The translations under genes and the position numbers were made by a program. From Alphaproteobacteria bacterium (lineage in GTDB: Bacteria; Pseudomonadota; Alphaproteobacteria; UBA2966), in assembly GCA_018650465.1 (NCBI GenBank), contig JABIFY010000027.1, positions 1 through 64,000 on the forward strand: a DNA stretch of 64,000 nucleotides, in the 5' to 3' direction. The notes under the pieces were generated by a model. That model made no database searches. It had not been told where the DNA came from and saw only the letters and a program-made list of their open reading frames with translations. Positions 1 to 9,817 of this stretch are shown here, piece after piece. The stretch's first letter is position 1, and each line of letters begins with the position of its first letter.

Positions 1-98
1 AAAGAGAGAGGATCAAACGGAAAACAATGGAAACCCGGCGCTTGCAATACCGCAAACACGCCGCTTAATATTATTAACCAGATGAGCCAGATCCTCTC

Positions 99-746
99 TT
101 AGATCAGGCCGCAAGTTGTTCCAATTGCATGACGACAGACACTTCGATCATAAGCTGGTCGGTATCCGGACGTCAGTAGATCAAGCAATTGATCTCTGCT
201 CAGGACACGGTTGGGGTGTGTTGCAAAGGCAAGCAGCATGTCAAATTCGCCACTGGTCAATGAAACTTCTTCACCATCCGCGGAATATAGCTTGCGACCG
301 GCTGCATCCAGTTGCCAATTATTGAAGGAATATGTCGTCCCGTTCCCGGTGTCTTCGATGGTCGTACCAGGTGTAACCCGGCGCAGGACACTTCTGACTC
401 TTGCCAGCAATTCACGTGGTTCAAAAGGCTTGGTGACGTAATCATCGGCACCAACTTCCAGTCCCACGATGCGGTCGGTTGTATCGCCGCGACCACTGAG
501 AATAATAATGCCGATATTTGTGTGTTCCTTGAAGCTACGGGTCAAGGTCAAGCCGTCCGTGCCAGGCAATCCGATATCAATTATTGCAAGATCGAAATCT
601 TCGGCCTCCATCCTGGCTGTGGCCGAAGGTCCGTTGTCCGTTGTTGCAACCCGATAGCCAGCATCGACCAAACAACGTTCCACGATGTCCAGTACATCTG
701 GGTCGTCATCTACGACCAGAACATATCCCAGTGATTCCTGCGTCAT
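99..746 (-). CDS. OmpR-family response regulator with aberrant, shortened C-terminus
   Basis: Two-component response regulator of 215 residues. The receiver is intact: acidic pair at D13-D15, phospho-acceptor D57 in 'IIDIGLPGTDG', S84 and K106 in 'VTKPFEP'. A winged-helix output domain starts near residue 135 and is normal up to 'DRSV' near residue 203. There the usual recognition helix (DVxIxRLRRKIE) is replaced by 'CRHAIGTTCGLI' and a stop. The other two reverse frames of the next 90 bases carry helix-like and wing-like remnants (for example 'IKRRVCGIA', compare IKTVRGVGY), which suggests one or more frameshifts. DNA binding is therefore doubtful while phosphotransfer looks possible. No partner kinase is adjacent; the nearest kinase is at 8.2-9.7 kb. 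Sequencing error cannot be excluded. Confidence 0.8.
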   Translation of the reverse strand: MTQESLGYVLVVDDDPDVLDIVERCLVDAGYRVATTDNGPSATARMEAEDFDLAIIDIGLPGTDGLTLTRSFKEHTNIGIIILSGRGDTTDRIVGLEVGADDYVTKPFEPRELLARVRSVLRRVTPGTTIEDTGNGTTYSFNNWQLDAAGRKLYSADGEEVSLTSGEFDMLLAFATHPNRVLSRDQLLDLLTSGYRPAYDRSVCRHAIGTTCGLI

Positions 747-1171
747 ATCTACAATTAACGGGGTCTGGCCCGGTTCAGGGTGTGAACATCATGGCATTTC
801 AACCAGTGGCGAAATTGTTTCGCCATCGGCTACCATCTTGAGTCATTGTCTTTGTTCGTCAAAAAGCAATATCGGCCTATGAGCGTAAAGTCCAGACGAG
901 ATGCCATATTTCCGTATTTTAGACGATGTTGACCACGGGCAAACAGGTATTGGGCCAGCTCAGGACATACCTTGACATACATGGACACATTTCAGACGTC
1001 TGGATGACATCTACAAGGCTTACCGTGCATTTGTGTTTATCAGAAACTCAGTGTTGCAGTAATGCATTGAAAAGCAATGCGGATATGAGGCGGGGTTGCC
1101 CGGACTGCTCCGGTAATACTTCAGGTCTTATCTGCTACGCAGCAGTATCAAGAATGTAAAGCAAGAGAGCC
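747..1171. other. 425-base intergenic region between divergent regulators
   Basis: This stretch separates the divergent regulator genes and should hold promoters for both. I see no convincing protein gene: the open frame at 926-1159 (77 codons) has no ribosome binding site, is Cys/Ser-rich and resembles nothing I know. No strong hairpin with a T-run is visible. The segment just before the downstream gene has a purine-rich AAGCAAGAGAG at about 1160, the probable ribosome binding site. Confidence 0.5.
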
Positions 1172-1591
1172 ATGGTCATGAGACAGCCCAGACTATTTGT
1201 TGTTGATGATAATCCGGAGATCGGAGAGCTCATTCAAGATATTGCGCTTCCGCTCGATTTGGAACCGGTGATCATCACAAACTCCACGGAGTTCAAGTCA
1301 CAATGGCTTGCAAACAAGCCAGATATTCTGGTTTTGGATATGGTCATGCCAAATATGGATGGCTTTGATCTCATACAATGGTTGGCCCAGATAACGTGCG
1401 ATGTTCCGATCATATTGATCTCGGGTCGCGAGGAACTCTATGCCAAGGCAGCGTCCAAAGTTGGGCGCACCAAGGGGTTGAACATACCTTATGTACTCAG
1501 CAAACCTTTTTCTGTCATTGAAATGGAAACAGCATTGAAGGACGCCCTGAAGATGTCATTGACTGACACAGTTTGTTCTTTCGGGGCGTGA
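1172..1591 (+). CDS. Single-domain response regulator (CheY-like receiver)
   Basis: A 139-residue protein made of one receiver domain and no output domain. The phosphorylation set is complete: D12/D13 in 'VVDDNPE', phospho-acceptor D56 in 'LVLDMVMPNMDG', S84 in 'LISGREE', K111 in 'LSKPF'. Such proteins act as phosphate sinks, relays or protein-binding switches. It sits directly upstream of a chemoreceptor, so a role in chemotaxis or in tuning the neighbouring output is a reasonable inference, but CheA/CheW/CheR/CheB are not in the window. Two in-frame ATGs occur at 1172 and 1178; the purine-rich stretch before 1172 fits either. Confidence 0.88.
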   Translation: MVMRQPRLFVVDDNPEIGELIQDIALPLDLEPVIITNSTEFKSQWLANKPDILVLDMVMPNMDGFDLIQWLAQITCDVPIILISGREELYAKAASKVGRTKGLNIPYVLSKPFSVIEMETALKDALKMSLTDTVCSFGA

Positions 1592-1801
1592 GAAAACCAG
1601 AGCGTTTCCGGGTTTCACGGAACCGCGGCGTTTCATCAGTTTCCAGGTGTACGCCACAAATCAAAGCAGGCGAGATTACGATGCGACAATAATCGACTTT
1701 GCTAATTTATAAGAAATTCCATGGCGCGGTGGCAGTGTTAGTGGAAGGCGAGACACCGGAACCAAAACAGTAATTTGGTTGCATTAAACAAGGAAATAGT
1801 T

Positions 1802-3910
1802 ATGTCATCATCACTTCGATTTGGAATCACAGCGCGTATCTTTTCGCTGGTTGCCCTGGCGCTAGCCGGCATTCTGGCTGTATCCATTTTTCTGATTGTC
1901 GAGCGTCGCAATGCCGCAAACGAAATGGAAGTCCTTAACGAATTGGGGCAGTTCGCGCCCGTTGTCAGTGCCGTCGTTCATGAATTGCAGAAAGAACGTG
2001 GTATGTCGGCCGGTTTTATCGGCAGTAAAGGGAGCAATTTCAAAGACACTCTGCCTGGACAGCGTTCAGACAGTGATGCCCGGCGCACCGCCCTGTTGAA
2101 AGCTATCCAGGAACTGCCCATAGAGAATTATGGCGCAGATATTGGTGAAAGCCTTGAAGTTGCCGGCAAGGCCTTGGCCGGACTTGACCAGACACGGAGT
2201 GCCGTATCCAGTCTCGGGCTTACCGTTCCGCAGATGGCGAAATATTATACAGGCACGATCGGCAAGTTGTTGAAAATCGTTGAAGGCATGACGCATTACA
2301 GCCAGAACGCCGATGTTTCCCGAGCGATTTCCGCTTACACCGCGTATCTCCAGGGCAAGGAACGGGCCGGGATCGAGCGTGCGATGGGCGCTGGTGGCTT
2401 CGGTGCGAAAAAATTCAACCCGGCGGTTTATCGCAAATTTTTGCAACTGATCGCCATGCAAAACACTTATCTTGATCGCTTCATGTTGCAGGCGGAACCA
2501 GAAACCATCGCCTTGCACAAAGCGACAATCAAGGGGCCGACAATTGAAGAAGTAAACCGGCTGCGTAAGATCGCGATCGAAAGTCCCGTGACCGGGACGA
2601 CCGGTAATATTGCGGCGCCAGTCTGGTTTAAGGCCATTACCAAAAAAATTGACTTGTTGAAGAAAGTGGAAGATGGCGTTGCCGGGTACATGACGTCGTT
2701 GACCAATCAAGTCCTGAATCAAAAACGTACTGAATATTATATGTTTCTGATCGGAGCGCTGGTCCTTGTTTTGGTCGTCGGTGGTTTCGCGACGGCAATT
2801 GCGTTTGGTATTTCCCGTCCGGTAAATTATCTGACGGGTACGATGGAAAGTTTGGCAGGCGGCAAACTGGACGTAGATATCCAGTTTGTTGATCGCGCAG
2901 ACGAAATTGGTGGCATGGCAAGGGCTATAGAAGTATTCAAGGAACAAGCCATCGCCAAAATCCAGCTCGAGCAAGAGGAAACCAAATCCAGTCAGGAACG
3001 TCGTGATCGTGAGAAAGCTGATCGCGAACAGGAAGAAGCTGCTCGCGTAAAGGAACAGGCTCATGTTGCCCGTATTGAAGATTTGACGACTGGTTTCGAA
3101 ATGTCAGTTGATGAAGTTCTCGGCATTGTTTCATCATCGACAACCCAGGTTGAATCATCCGCCCGGTCCATGAACAATATCGCCAGTTCGACGATGGAAC
3201 ATAGTATCACTGTGGCATCTGCCGCCGAACAGGCTACTGCCAGCGTGCAAACTGTTGCCGCAGCTGCAGAAGAACTGACGGCCTCAATCGGCGAAATCAG
3301 CCGACAGGTTCATCAGTCAACGTCGGTTGCTCAATCTGCCGTCGAAGCAGCTGACAACACAAATGTGACGATCCGTAATCTGGCAGACAGCGCCCAGAAA
3401 GTCGGGGATGTTGTTAATCTGATCAACGATATCGCCAGTCAAACCGGATTGCTGGCTTTGAACGCAACCATTGAAGCGGCCCGTGCTGGCGAGGCAGGTA
3501 AAGGTTTTGCGGTGGTCGCGTCAGAGGTGAAGGATTTGGCCAGCCAAACAGCCAAGGCAACGGATGAAATCGCCATGCAGGTCTCGTCAATTCAGAATGC
3601 AACTGACGAAGCTGTAGAAGCCATTGGCAACATAACCAGTACGATTGGCGAGATGAGCGAAATCGCAACTGCCATTGCCTCCGCTGTTGAGGAACAGGGT
3701 GCGGCAACAAATGAAATCAGCCGCAACGTTCTGGAAGCCGCCAGTGGCACTGAGGAAGTGTCCGCCAGCATTATCGATGTGAAAAATGGATCGGAAGAGA
3801 CCGGTGCGGCGTCAACTGAGGTTTTGAGTGCCTCGGTCGAACTGAACGAACGTTTTGCGACCTTGCAGTCGGATGTCGCCAAATTCTTGACGGATATCAA
3901 GGCGGCCTGA
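1802..3910 (+). CDS. Methyl-accepting chemotaxis protein with NIT sensor domain
   Basis: Transmembrane chemoreceptor, 702 residues from the ATG at 1802, which has AAGGAA six bases upstream; the frame is open from a TTG at 1775 but that lacks a ribosome binding site. Order: TM1 (about 13-33), a large helical periplasmic NIT (nitrate/nitrite-sensing type) domain (about 55-295; '[12 protein letters not shown]' is typical), TM2 (about 310-332), HAMP (about 330-385), a charged Glu/Arg-rich helix, and a long methyl-accepting coiled coil whose hairpin tip lies around '[20 protein letters not shown]'. There is no C-terminal pentapeptide for CheR/CheB tethering. Ligand unknown; nitrate or nitrite is suggested only by the domain family. 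Transcribed alone, with a likely terminator downstream at 3934. Confidence 0.93.
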   Translation: MSSSLRFGITARIFSLVALALAGILAVSIFLIVERRNAANEMEVLNELGQFAPVVSAVVHELQKERGMSAGFIGSKGSNFKDTLPGQRSDSDARRTALLKAIQELPIENYGADIGESLEVAGKALAGLDQTRSAVSSLGLTVPQMAKYYTGTIGKLLKIVEGMTHYSQNADVSRAISAYTAYLQGKERAGIERAMGAGGFGAKKFNPAVYRKFLQLIAMQNTYLDRFMLQAEPETIALHKATIKGPTIEEVNRLRKIAIESPVTGTTGNIAAPVWFKAITKKIDLLKKVEDGVAGYMTSLTNQVLNQKRTEYYMFLIGALVLVLVVGGFATAIAFGISRPVNYLTGTMESLAGGKLDVDIQFVDRADEIGGMARAIEVFKEQAIAKIQLEQEETKSSQERRDREKADREQEEAARVKEQAHVARIEDLTTGFEMSVDEVLGIVSSSTTQVESSARSMNNIASSTMEHSITVASAAEQATASVQTVAAAAEELTASIGEISRQVHQSTSVAQSAVEAADNTNVTIRNLADSAQKVGDVVNLINDIASQTGLLALNATIEAARAGEAGKGFAVVASEVKDLASQTAKATDEIAMQVSSIQNATDEAVEAIGNITSTIGEMSEIATAIASAVEEQGAATNEISRNVLEAASGTEEVSASIIDVKNGSEETGAASTEVLSASVELNERFATLQSDVAKFLTDIKAA

Positions 3911-3933
3911 CACAACTTCGGTTAGACACGAGG

Positions 3934-3963
3934 GGGATCGCTTCTTTCAAACGGAGCGATCCC
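3934..3963. terminator. Hairpin between convergent genes, likely terminator
   Basis: Perfect 9-bp stem GGGATCGCT / AGCGATCCC with a 12-base loop, placed between the convergent stop codons of the chemoreceptor and the glycosyltransferase. Only a short T-rich stretch follows on either side, so it may be a weak or bidirectional terminator. Confidence 0.5.
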
Positions 3964-3981
3964 TTAACTGTTCAGCGGCCT

Positions 3982-4881
3982 TCAGCCAAAAAACCGGCTC
4001 AAGGTTCCGTTGAGACGACCCCAGTCCCTGGCAGCCTTGGACCAGTTTCCGGTCAAGCTGCGCAGAATTGCCTTGGCACAAAGTGCTGGTGCGTCTGACA
4101 GGGCCATCAGAACAGCACGGGTTGGGCCCAGATGTTTTTGCCGATACAGCGTGAGTGACCGTCCCATGTGGTAGTCGCGGCGATAGGCGATGCGGGCACT
4201 GGGGGGCGTTGATGTCCCGCCCAAATGCATGGCGCTTGCCCCCGGTTCCAGGATTAATGAATAACCCGCGTCTGCTATGCGCCAGCAAAAGTCATCGTCT
4301 TCATAAAACAGAAAAAAGGCTTCGTCGAACCCGCCGATCTTTTTTGCCACGTCAGTCCGGACCATAAAGGCAGCTCCACTGAGAAACTCTGCGCAAACGG
4401 CGCCTTCCGGCAAGGGGTCCAGTCTCTTTCTTGTCATGCCCAGGCGGCGATGCAGGGCCTTGTCATGCGAATGATCGGGTACACCGTCGTTATCAACAAT
4501 GGCGGGTGCGATCATGCCGGCACCTGGATATTTCTGTGCGCAATCCAGCAATCTCTGCAAGTTCGATGCGTCAAGAATGGCATCTGGATTGATCACCAGG
4601 GTCCACGCTGTGTCTATTTCCGCAAACCCGCGATTTACGCCAGCCCCAAAACCAGCATTTGTGCCCGTTTCGATAACTTTGGTATTGCTGCGCTGGCGAC
4701 ATATCTGGGCAGAGTTGTCCTTGCTGTCATTATCAATAACAACGGTTGGCTGATCCGGTATTGCGTCCAGGCAATCGGCGATAACCTGCCCGCTGTTATA
4801 GCTGACAATCAGGCGGGTAATGGATGACAGGTCGGGATCAGGCATCTGGCTCTGGTTTTGTGCACGAGGTTGAGTCAACAT
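3982..4881 (-). CDS. Family 2 glycosyltransferase (rhamnosyltransferase-like)
   Basis: GT-A fold glycosyltransferase of about 299 residues. Visible features: the N-terminal nucleotide-binding strand 'LIVSYNSGQVIADCL', 'VVIDNDSKDNS', 'VINPDA' (the metal-binding DxD equivalent), 'FLSGAAFMVRTDV' and 'FFLFYEDDDFCWR', all typical of WbbL/RfbF-like enzymes that add rhamnose or other deoxysugars to lipid-linked glycans at the cytoplasmic membrane face. The frame is open to 4977, overlapping the divergent rfbB, but similarity begins after an ATG at 4881 (a further ATG is at 4845), so a start at 4881 or 4845 is preferred. It is divergent from rfbB-rfbA, which supply dTDP-sugars; acting on dTDP-rhamnose is an inference. 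Confidence 0.85.
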   Translation of the reverse strand: MLTQPRAQNQSQMPDPDLSSITRLIVSYNSGQVIADCLDAIPDQPTVVIDNDSKDNSAQICRQRSNTKVIETGTNAGFGAGVNRGFAEIDTAWTLVINPDAILDASNLQRLLDCAQKYPGAGMIAPAIVDNDGVPDHSHDKALHRRLGMTRKRLDPLPEGAVCAEFLSGAAFMVRTDVAKKIGGFDEAFFLFYEDDDFCWRIADAGYSLILEPGASAMHLGGTSTPPSARIAYRRDYHMGRSLTLYRQKHLGPTRAVLMALSDAPALCAKAILRSLTGNWSKAARDWGRLNGTLSRFFG

Positions 4882-4965
4882 AGAACATATTAACCCATTT
4901 GACACCGCCCCACTGACCTGCGATAGCCTGACAATCCGAGAACCTGGAAATCCACCACATTCATC

Positions 4966-6051
4966 ATGCCTGAACAATCAAACAATAAATACCTGGTCAC
5001 TGGCGGCAGCGGGTTTATCGGTTCTGCTGTTGTGCGACACCTTATTGGGCGCGGCGACGATGTGCTTAACGTCGATAAGTTGACTTATGCAGCGAACCCG
5101 GCGTCACTGGCTGACATCGAAAATGCACCGACGTACCGTTTTGCCCAGGCTGATATTTGTGATGCCGGGGCTATGCAAGACTTGTTCGCAGATTATCAAC
5201 CTGACTTTGTGATGCATTTGGCGGCGGAAAGTCACGTTGATCGATCTATCGATGGTGCGGGTCCCTTCATTGAAACCAATGTTGTCGGCACCTGGAACAT
5301 GTTGGAAGTTGCCACAGCCTTTTGGCGCAGCCGATCTGAAGCAAAACAAGAAGCCTTTCGCTTTCTTCATATTTCAACTGATGAGGTATATGGCGCATTG
5401 GGGGATGAGGGCTATTTCACCAACCAGTCCCCCCATCGTCCAAATTCCCCTTACGCCGCCAGCAAGGCATCTGCCGATCATTTGGCACGGGCCTGGTGTC
5501 AGACCCATGGCTTGCCGGTGATCGTATCGAACTGTTCAAATAACTATGGGCCATACCAGTTTCCGGAAAAGCTGATCCCGCTGATGATCCTCAAGGGTTT
5601 GGCCGGAGAGCCTTTGCCCGTTTATGGCGATGGCAGCAATGTGCGGGACTGGATGCATGTTGATGATCATGTTCAGGCCCTGATGGCCATGCTGGAAAAA
5701 GGCCAGCCAGGCGAGGTCTATCTGGTCGGCGGCGATAGCGAGCGAACAAATATTGATGTTGTCGACGGCATTTGCGATTTGCTTGATGAATATCTGCCTG
5801 ATTCGAAACAGCAACCGCACCGCGATTTGCGTCAGTTTGTAACGGACCGACCAGGTCACGATTTTCGCTACGCCATCGATAGCACACGGGCGCACAAGGA
5901 CCTGGGCTGGCGGCCACAGGAAAGTTTCGAAAGCGGGCTGGCCAAGACCGTGCGCTGGTATCTGGACAATGAAAGCTGGTGGCAGCCGATCCTTGACGGA
6001 CGCTATCAGGGCCAACGACTTGGAAAAACGGGTGAAGAGGACACAGCATGA
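4966..6051 (+). CDS. rfbB: dTDP-glucose 4,6-dehydratase
   Basis: Extended short-chain dehydrogenase, 361 residues, the usual length. It converts dTDP-glucose to dTDP-4-keto-6-deoxyglucose, the branch point for rhamnose and other deoxysugars. Visible: N-terminal '[10 protein letters not shown]' for NAD, '[12 protein letters not shown]', the catalytic 'STDEVYG' (Thr-Asp-Glu), '[10 protein letters not shown]' with the catalytic Tyr-Lys, and '[17 protein letters not shown]'. The next gene, rfbA, starts inside its stop (ATGA), so the two are translationally coupled. rfbC and rfbD are not in the window, so the final sugar cannot be named from here. Confidence 0.95.
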   Translation: MPEQSNNKYLVTGGSGFIGSAVVRHLIGRGDDVLNVDKLTYAANPASLADIENAPTYRFAQADICDAGAMQDLFADYQPDFVMHLAAESHVDRSIDGAGPFIETNVVGTWNMLEVATAFWRSRSEAKQEAFRFLHISTDEVYGALGDEGYFTNQSPHRPNSPYAASKASADHLARAWCQTHGLPVIVSNCSNNYGPYQFPEKLIPLMILKGLAGEPLPVYGDGSNVRDWMHVDDHVQALMAMLEKGQPGEVYLVGGDSERTNIDVVDGICDLLDEYLPDSKQQPHRDLRQFVTDRPGHDFRYAIDSTRAHKDLGWRPQESFESGLAKTVRWYLDNESWWQPILDGRYQGQRLGKTGEEDTA

Positions 6052-6926
6052 AGGGCATCATTCTGGCAGGCGGTTCCGGTACGCGTTTGCACCCGATCAC
6101 CAAAGCCGTCAGCAAACAATTGTTACCGGTCTACGACAAACCGATGATTTATTATCCCCTGTCCGTGCTGATGCTGGCGGGGCTGCGCGAGATTTTGATC
6201 ATCACCACGCCTCATGACCAGGCTGCCTTTCAGGGACTGTTGGGGGATGGCTCGCAATGGGGTCTCAAGCTGGTTTATGAGGCCCAACCTAATCCGGAAG
6301 GTCTTGCCCAGGCCCTGATCATAGCCGAAGACTTCCTCGAGGGTGAGCCCAGCTGCCTGGTCCTGGGAGATAATCTGTTTTTTGGTCGGGGCTTAAGTGA
6401 GATACTGATGCAAAGCGCTTCCCGTATTTCTGGCGCTAAAGTATTCGGTTATCCCGTTTCAGACCCTGAGCGCTATGGTGTGGCCGTGCTGGATGGCGAG
6501 GGCCGGATTGCAGGTATTGTGGAAAAACCAACAGATCCACCGTCCAACTTCGCTATTACCGGTCTCTATTTTTACGATGGCCGGGCACCGGAAATTGCCC
6601 GTAACCTGAAGCCCTCCGCGCGGGGTGAACTGGAAATTACGGACCTGAACAATGTTTATCTGCGTGAAGGCAAACTGGATATGGAAGTCTTTGGTCGCGG
6701 CTTCGCATGGCTGGATACTGGCTCGCCTGATGCCTTGATCGAGGCCGGGAATTTTGTTGCAACCGTTGAAAAACGTCAGGGCCTGAAAATCGCCTGTCTT
6801 GAAGAAATTGCTTATCTGAAAGGCTTTATCGACAAGGCCGCTCTGGCAGCCCAGGCGGAAAAGCTGAAGAACAGCAGCTATGGCGCATATCTCAAAGCCA
6901 TCCTCAACGGCACGATCCAGCTTTAA
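6048..6926 (+). CDS. rfbA: Glucose-1-phosphate thymidylyltransferase
   Basis: Makes dTDP-glucose from glucose-1-phosphate and dTTP, the first step of dTDP-deoxysugar synthesis. The 292-residue length is standard. Visible: the nucleotidyltransferase signature '[11 protein letters not shown]' followed by '[19 protein letters not shown]', 'VLGDNLFFG' (metal-binding Asp), '[20 protein letters not shown]' and '[14 protein letters not shown]'. The gene overlaps the end of rfbB by four bases. Gene order is rfbB-rfbA, unlike the common rfbBDAC; rfbC/rfbD must lie elsewhere if rhamnose is the product. About 100 bases without a gene follow. Confidence 0.96.
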   Translation: MKGIILAGGSGTRLHPITKAVSKQLLPVYDKPMIYYPLSVLMLAGLREILIITTPHDQAAFQGLLGDGSQWGLKLVYEAQPNPEGLAQALIIAEDFLEGEPSCLVLGDNLFFGRGLSEILMQSASRISGAKVFGYPVSDPERYGVAVLDGEGRIAGIVEKPTDPPSNFAITGLYFYDGRAPEIARNLKPSARGELEITDLNNVYLREGKLDMEVFGRGFAWLDTGSPDALIEAGNFVATVEKRQGLKIACLEEIAYLKGFIDKAALAAQAEKLKNSSYGAYLKAILNGTIQL

Positions 6927-7028
6927 GTCTGTCTTGCGTCCTGAATGGCAACCGGGTAGTAAGGTTCGAACCAGTCGTGAGCCTCATTTTATCGTTTCCA
7001 ACACACTTTTTAACAAGGATTACAGCCA

Positions 7029-8213
7029 ATGACATTGCGTCAGGGTCGTGAGTTTTTAAGCATTCCGGGACCAACAAATATTCCGGATGAAGTGTTAAAC
7101 GCGATGCACCGTCCGGCTATCGAAATATATTCCGGCGATTTGCTGGGCGTGACAGAACGCCTGCTGAACGATCTGCGCACGGTTTTTCGCACCACGGGGC
7201 GCACTTATATCTATGCTGCAAATGGCCATGGTGCCTGGGAAGCCGCAATTTCCAATGTGCTCAGCAAGCACGACAAGGTGCTTGTCCTGGAAAGTGGTCG
7301 TTTCGCGGTTGGTTGGGGCGAGATGGCTGGTGTACAGGGGTGTGAGTTTGAGATTTTGAAGTCGACCCCTCGGCGCGCGGTTGATCCGGCAGCGGTTGAG
7401 GCGCGCCTGCGGGAAGATATCGCAGGCGAGATCAAGGCCATAATGGTCGTGCAGATCGACACTGCCAGCGGCATTGTCAATGATATCCCTGCCATCCGAA
7501 ACGCCATCGATGCAGCCGGTCATCCGGCTTTGTTTATGGTTGATGGCATGGCATCAATCGGCTGCATGCAATTTGAAATGGATGCCTGGGGCATCGACGT
7601 GGCCATTGTAGGGTCGCAAAAAGGCCTGATGTCACCACCCGGACTTGGCCTGGTTGCTGCCGGACCCAAGGCGGTCGAAGCCCACAAAACGGCGGGCTTG
7701 CGTACCCACTATTGGGATTGGACAGCGCGGGAAGGTTCTGTTCATTATGAAAAGTATTGTGGCACGCCGCCTGAACATCTGTTGTTTGCCCTGTGCAAAT
7801 CCATGGATATGTTGTTTGAAGAAGGCTTGGAAAATGCCTGGGAACGCCACCGCTTGCTGGCGGGTGCCGTTCATGCTGCCGTCGCTGTCTGGGGTCGTGA
7901 AGGGGCCATGGAGCTGAATATTCAGGAGCCATCCGAGCGGGCAGCGTCCGTATCACCGGTGCTTCTTGGCGATGGAATTGATCCGGCAGAATTGCTTAAG
8001 TGGTGTAGCGAGCAATGTGGTGTTGTCGTGGGCAGTGGTATAGGCGACATGGGGCATAACGCCATCCGCATTGCCCATATGGGTTATGCCAATGCGCCCA
8101 TGCTACTGGGTACGCTCAGTGTTCTGGAAATGGGCTTTCAAGCACTTGGCGTACCGCACGGCAAAGGCGGCGCGCAGGCTGCGATTGATTATCTGGCTGA
8201 CGCGATAAAATAA
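7029..8213 (+). CDS. Class V PLP aminotransferase, serine/alanine-glyoxylate type
   Basis: Fold-type I PLP enzyme of 394 residues. The N-terminal 'IPGPTNIPDEVLNAM' and the PLP-lysine motif 'VGSQKGLMSPPG' (K198) are those of serine-glyoxylate and alanine-glyoxylate aminotransferases; 'VDGMASIGCMQFEMDAWGID' holds the cofactor-binding Asp. The probable reaction is transfer of an amino group from serine or alanine to glyoxylate. Glyoxylate is the end product of the purine pathway encoded a few kilobases away, so it may salvage that carbon; this is inference, since the gene is separately transcribed. A ureidoglycine-glyoxylate aminotransferase role is possible but less needed because a complete allantoicase route is present. 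The start has AAGGAT upstream. Confidence 0.85.
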   Translation: MTLRQGREFLSIPGPTNIPDEVLNAMHRPAIEIYSGDLLGVTERLLNDLRTVFRTTGRTYIYAANGHGAWEAAISNVLSKHDKVLVLESGRFAVGWGEMAGVQGCEFEILKSTPRRAVDPAAVEARLREDIAGEIKAIMVVQIDTASGIVNDIPAIRNAIDAAGHPALFMVDGMASIGCMQFEMDAWGIDVAIVGSQKGLMSPPGLGLVAAGPKAVEAHKTAGLRTHYWDWTAREGSVHYEKYCGTPPEHLLFALCKSMDMLFEEGLENAWERHRLLAGAVHAAVAVWGREGAMELNIQEPSERAASVSPVLLGDGIDPAELLKWCSEQCGVVVGSGIGDMGHNAIRIAHMGYANAPMLLGTLSVLEMGFQALGVPHGKGGAQAAIDYLADAIK

Positions 8214-8219
8214 CCAGGG

Positions 8220-9737
8220 CTAATCCGGTTCAAACAGGGGCAATCGGGATGTCGGCAAAGTCAGGGTGACGGTTGTGCCAATTGTTTCGTGACTGGCGAT
8301 GTCAAACTTTCCCTCGTTCAGTTCAATCAGGGAAATTGTCAGGGGCAGACCCAATCCGGTTCCCTGCTGTTCCCGCGTCAGGTGGTCGCCGGTTTGACCG
8401 AAGGGTTGCAAAACCTTGTCCAGGTCTTCCGTCGGAATCCCGCGTCCCGTGTCTTCAAATTCCACTCTGACTTCCGAACGACCATGAGAGAGCATGCGAA
8501 CCCTGATGGCACCCCCCGCATCGGTAAACTTTACTGCATTACTGAGAATATTCAGAAAAATCTGGGCAACGTGACGACCATCGGCCCAGGCAAGCGGCAG
8601 GTTGTCAGGAACCCTCGTTTCGATATGAATTGTCGAACTGGTAATCGCCTCATCAAGTAGAGAGAGCGCCGCCGCGAGGCTGTCCTTCAAATCAACTGCT
8701 TCAGGCACCACAGGCGTCTCACCGGCTTCTATGCGCGCTGTATCCAGAATGTCGTTGATGATTTGCAGCAAATGGATGCTTGAAGAACGGATATCGGACG
8801 CATATCCGCCATATTTTTCATGCCCCAGCGGCCCAAACATGGCGCGTTCCATAATGCTGGAAAATCCGATAATCGCGTTTAACGGGGTTCTCAGTTCATG
8901 GCTCATATTCGCCAGAAATTCAGATTTGACCTTATTGGCTTCTTCGGCGGCTTCTTTGGCAATGCGGAGTTCATTTTCGGTTTCTGTACGTTCCCGGTCA
9001 TCACGCCCGGTTCCCCTGTAACCGCAAAAATTGCCCTGGTCATCAAAAACCGGGCGTCCATCGACACTGATCGGCAAGTGGCCGCCGTCTTTCAGGCCGA
9101 TGGAATAGCGCAGATTTCGAAACGGTCGGCGGGCATCAAGATCGGCAAGGTGTGCCTGCCAACCTTCCGTATCAGATAACTCCTTGCTGACATCCCTGCG
9201 GCTCTTGCCAATATATTGATCTGAAGAAAATCCGGTAACTTCACTTTGTCGTTCGGAAAAATATGAAAATTTCAGGTCTTCATCCATCTCCCAGAACCAG
9301 TCAGCCGCTGCAGCAGAAAAATCCCGAAAGCGTTTTTCATTATCTGCCAACGCTCTTTCTGCGATGACGCTTTCTGTGACCTCGATCATGGAAATGCAAA
9401 CGGCAAGTTCACCCTCCCACTCAACCACGACGGGGCGATTTTTCATCCAAAGTTCGCGATTATCCGGCCGTTTGCCCTGCAGGACATACTCTTCGGGCAC
9501 AGGTTCTCCGCGCAGTCTGGCATCATGGAAGCCTTTCATGCGAATTAATTCGTGGTCCTGTATTAAATCACGCACGGAATCGATAGCCATTAAATCGGTC
9601 ACCGATGCATAGCCAAAAGCATCTGCTGTCGCTTGATTGCCATACAATGGTTTGAAGTCCCTGTGGATAAGGATACCCATACTGGAGACTTCAACAAGTG
9701 CGCGAAAAGGGTCCATGTGACTTGGTCCAAATGACAA
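8220..9737 (-). CDS. PAS-domain sensor histidine kinase
   Basis: A 505-residue kinase with no transmembrane segment, hence probably cytoplasmic. Order: PAS-like domain 1 (about 10-125), PAS domain 2 with a PAC-type end (about 135-250), HisKA dimerisation helix with phospho-acceptor H280 in '[17 protein letters not shown]', then a HATPase_c domain with N box 'ILSNAVKFT', G1 'EDTGRGIP' and G2 '[11 protein letters not shown]'. No receiver or output regulator is adjacent, so it is an orphan; the two response regulators at the window start are candidates but nothing links them except proximity. It ends seven bases from the convergent aminotransferase. An internal Met at residue 8 is an alternative start. 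Confidence 0.9.
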   Translation of the reverse strand: MSFGPSHMDPFRALVEVSSMGILIHRDFKPLYGNQATADAFGYASVTDLMAIDSVRDLIQDHELIRMKGFHDARLRGEPVPEEYVLQGKRPDNRELWMKNRPVVVEWEGELAVCISMIEVTESVIAERALADNEKRFRDFSAAAADWFWEMDEDLKFSYFSERQSEVTGFSSDQYIGKSRRDVSKELSDTEGWQAHLADLDARRPFRNLRYSIGLKDGGHLPISVDGRPVFDDQGNFCGYRGTGRDDRERTETENELRIAKEAAEEANKVKSEFLANMSHELRTPLNAIIGFSSIMERAMFGPLGHEKYGGYASDIRSSSIHLLQIINDILDTARIEAGETPVVPEAVDLKDSLAAALSLLDEAITSSTIHIETRVPDNLPLAWADGRHVAQIFLNILSNAVKFTDAGGAIRVRMLSHGRSEVRVEFEDTGRGIPTEDLDKVLQPFGQTGDHLTREQQGTGLGLPLTISLIELNEGKFDIASHETIGTTVTLTLPTSRLPLFEPD

Positions 9738-9817
9738 ATTACGATCGATTTTTACATCTGCGAGTTGTCGATGAATGCAACGGCAATTGAAAATTGGTTA
9801 TTCTTTGAGTCGTAGTT

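Noticed and set aside
926-1159. 77-codon open frame between the two response regulators
   Set aside because: No ribosome binding site, Cys/Ser-rich random-looking sequence, no homology I recognise.
2066-3064. Minus-strand open frame of 332 codons inside the chemoreceptor gene
   Set aside because: Shadow of the coiled-coil coding sequence; Phe/Arg-rich and featureless.
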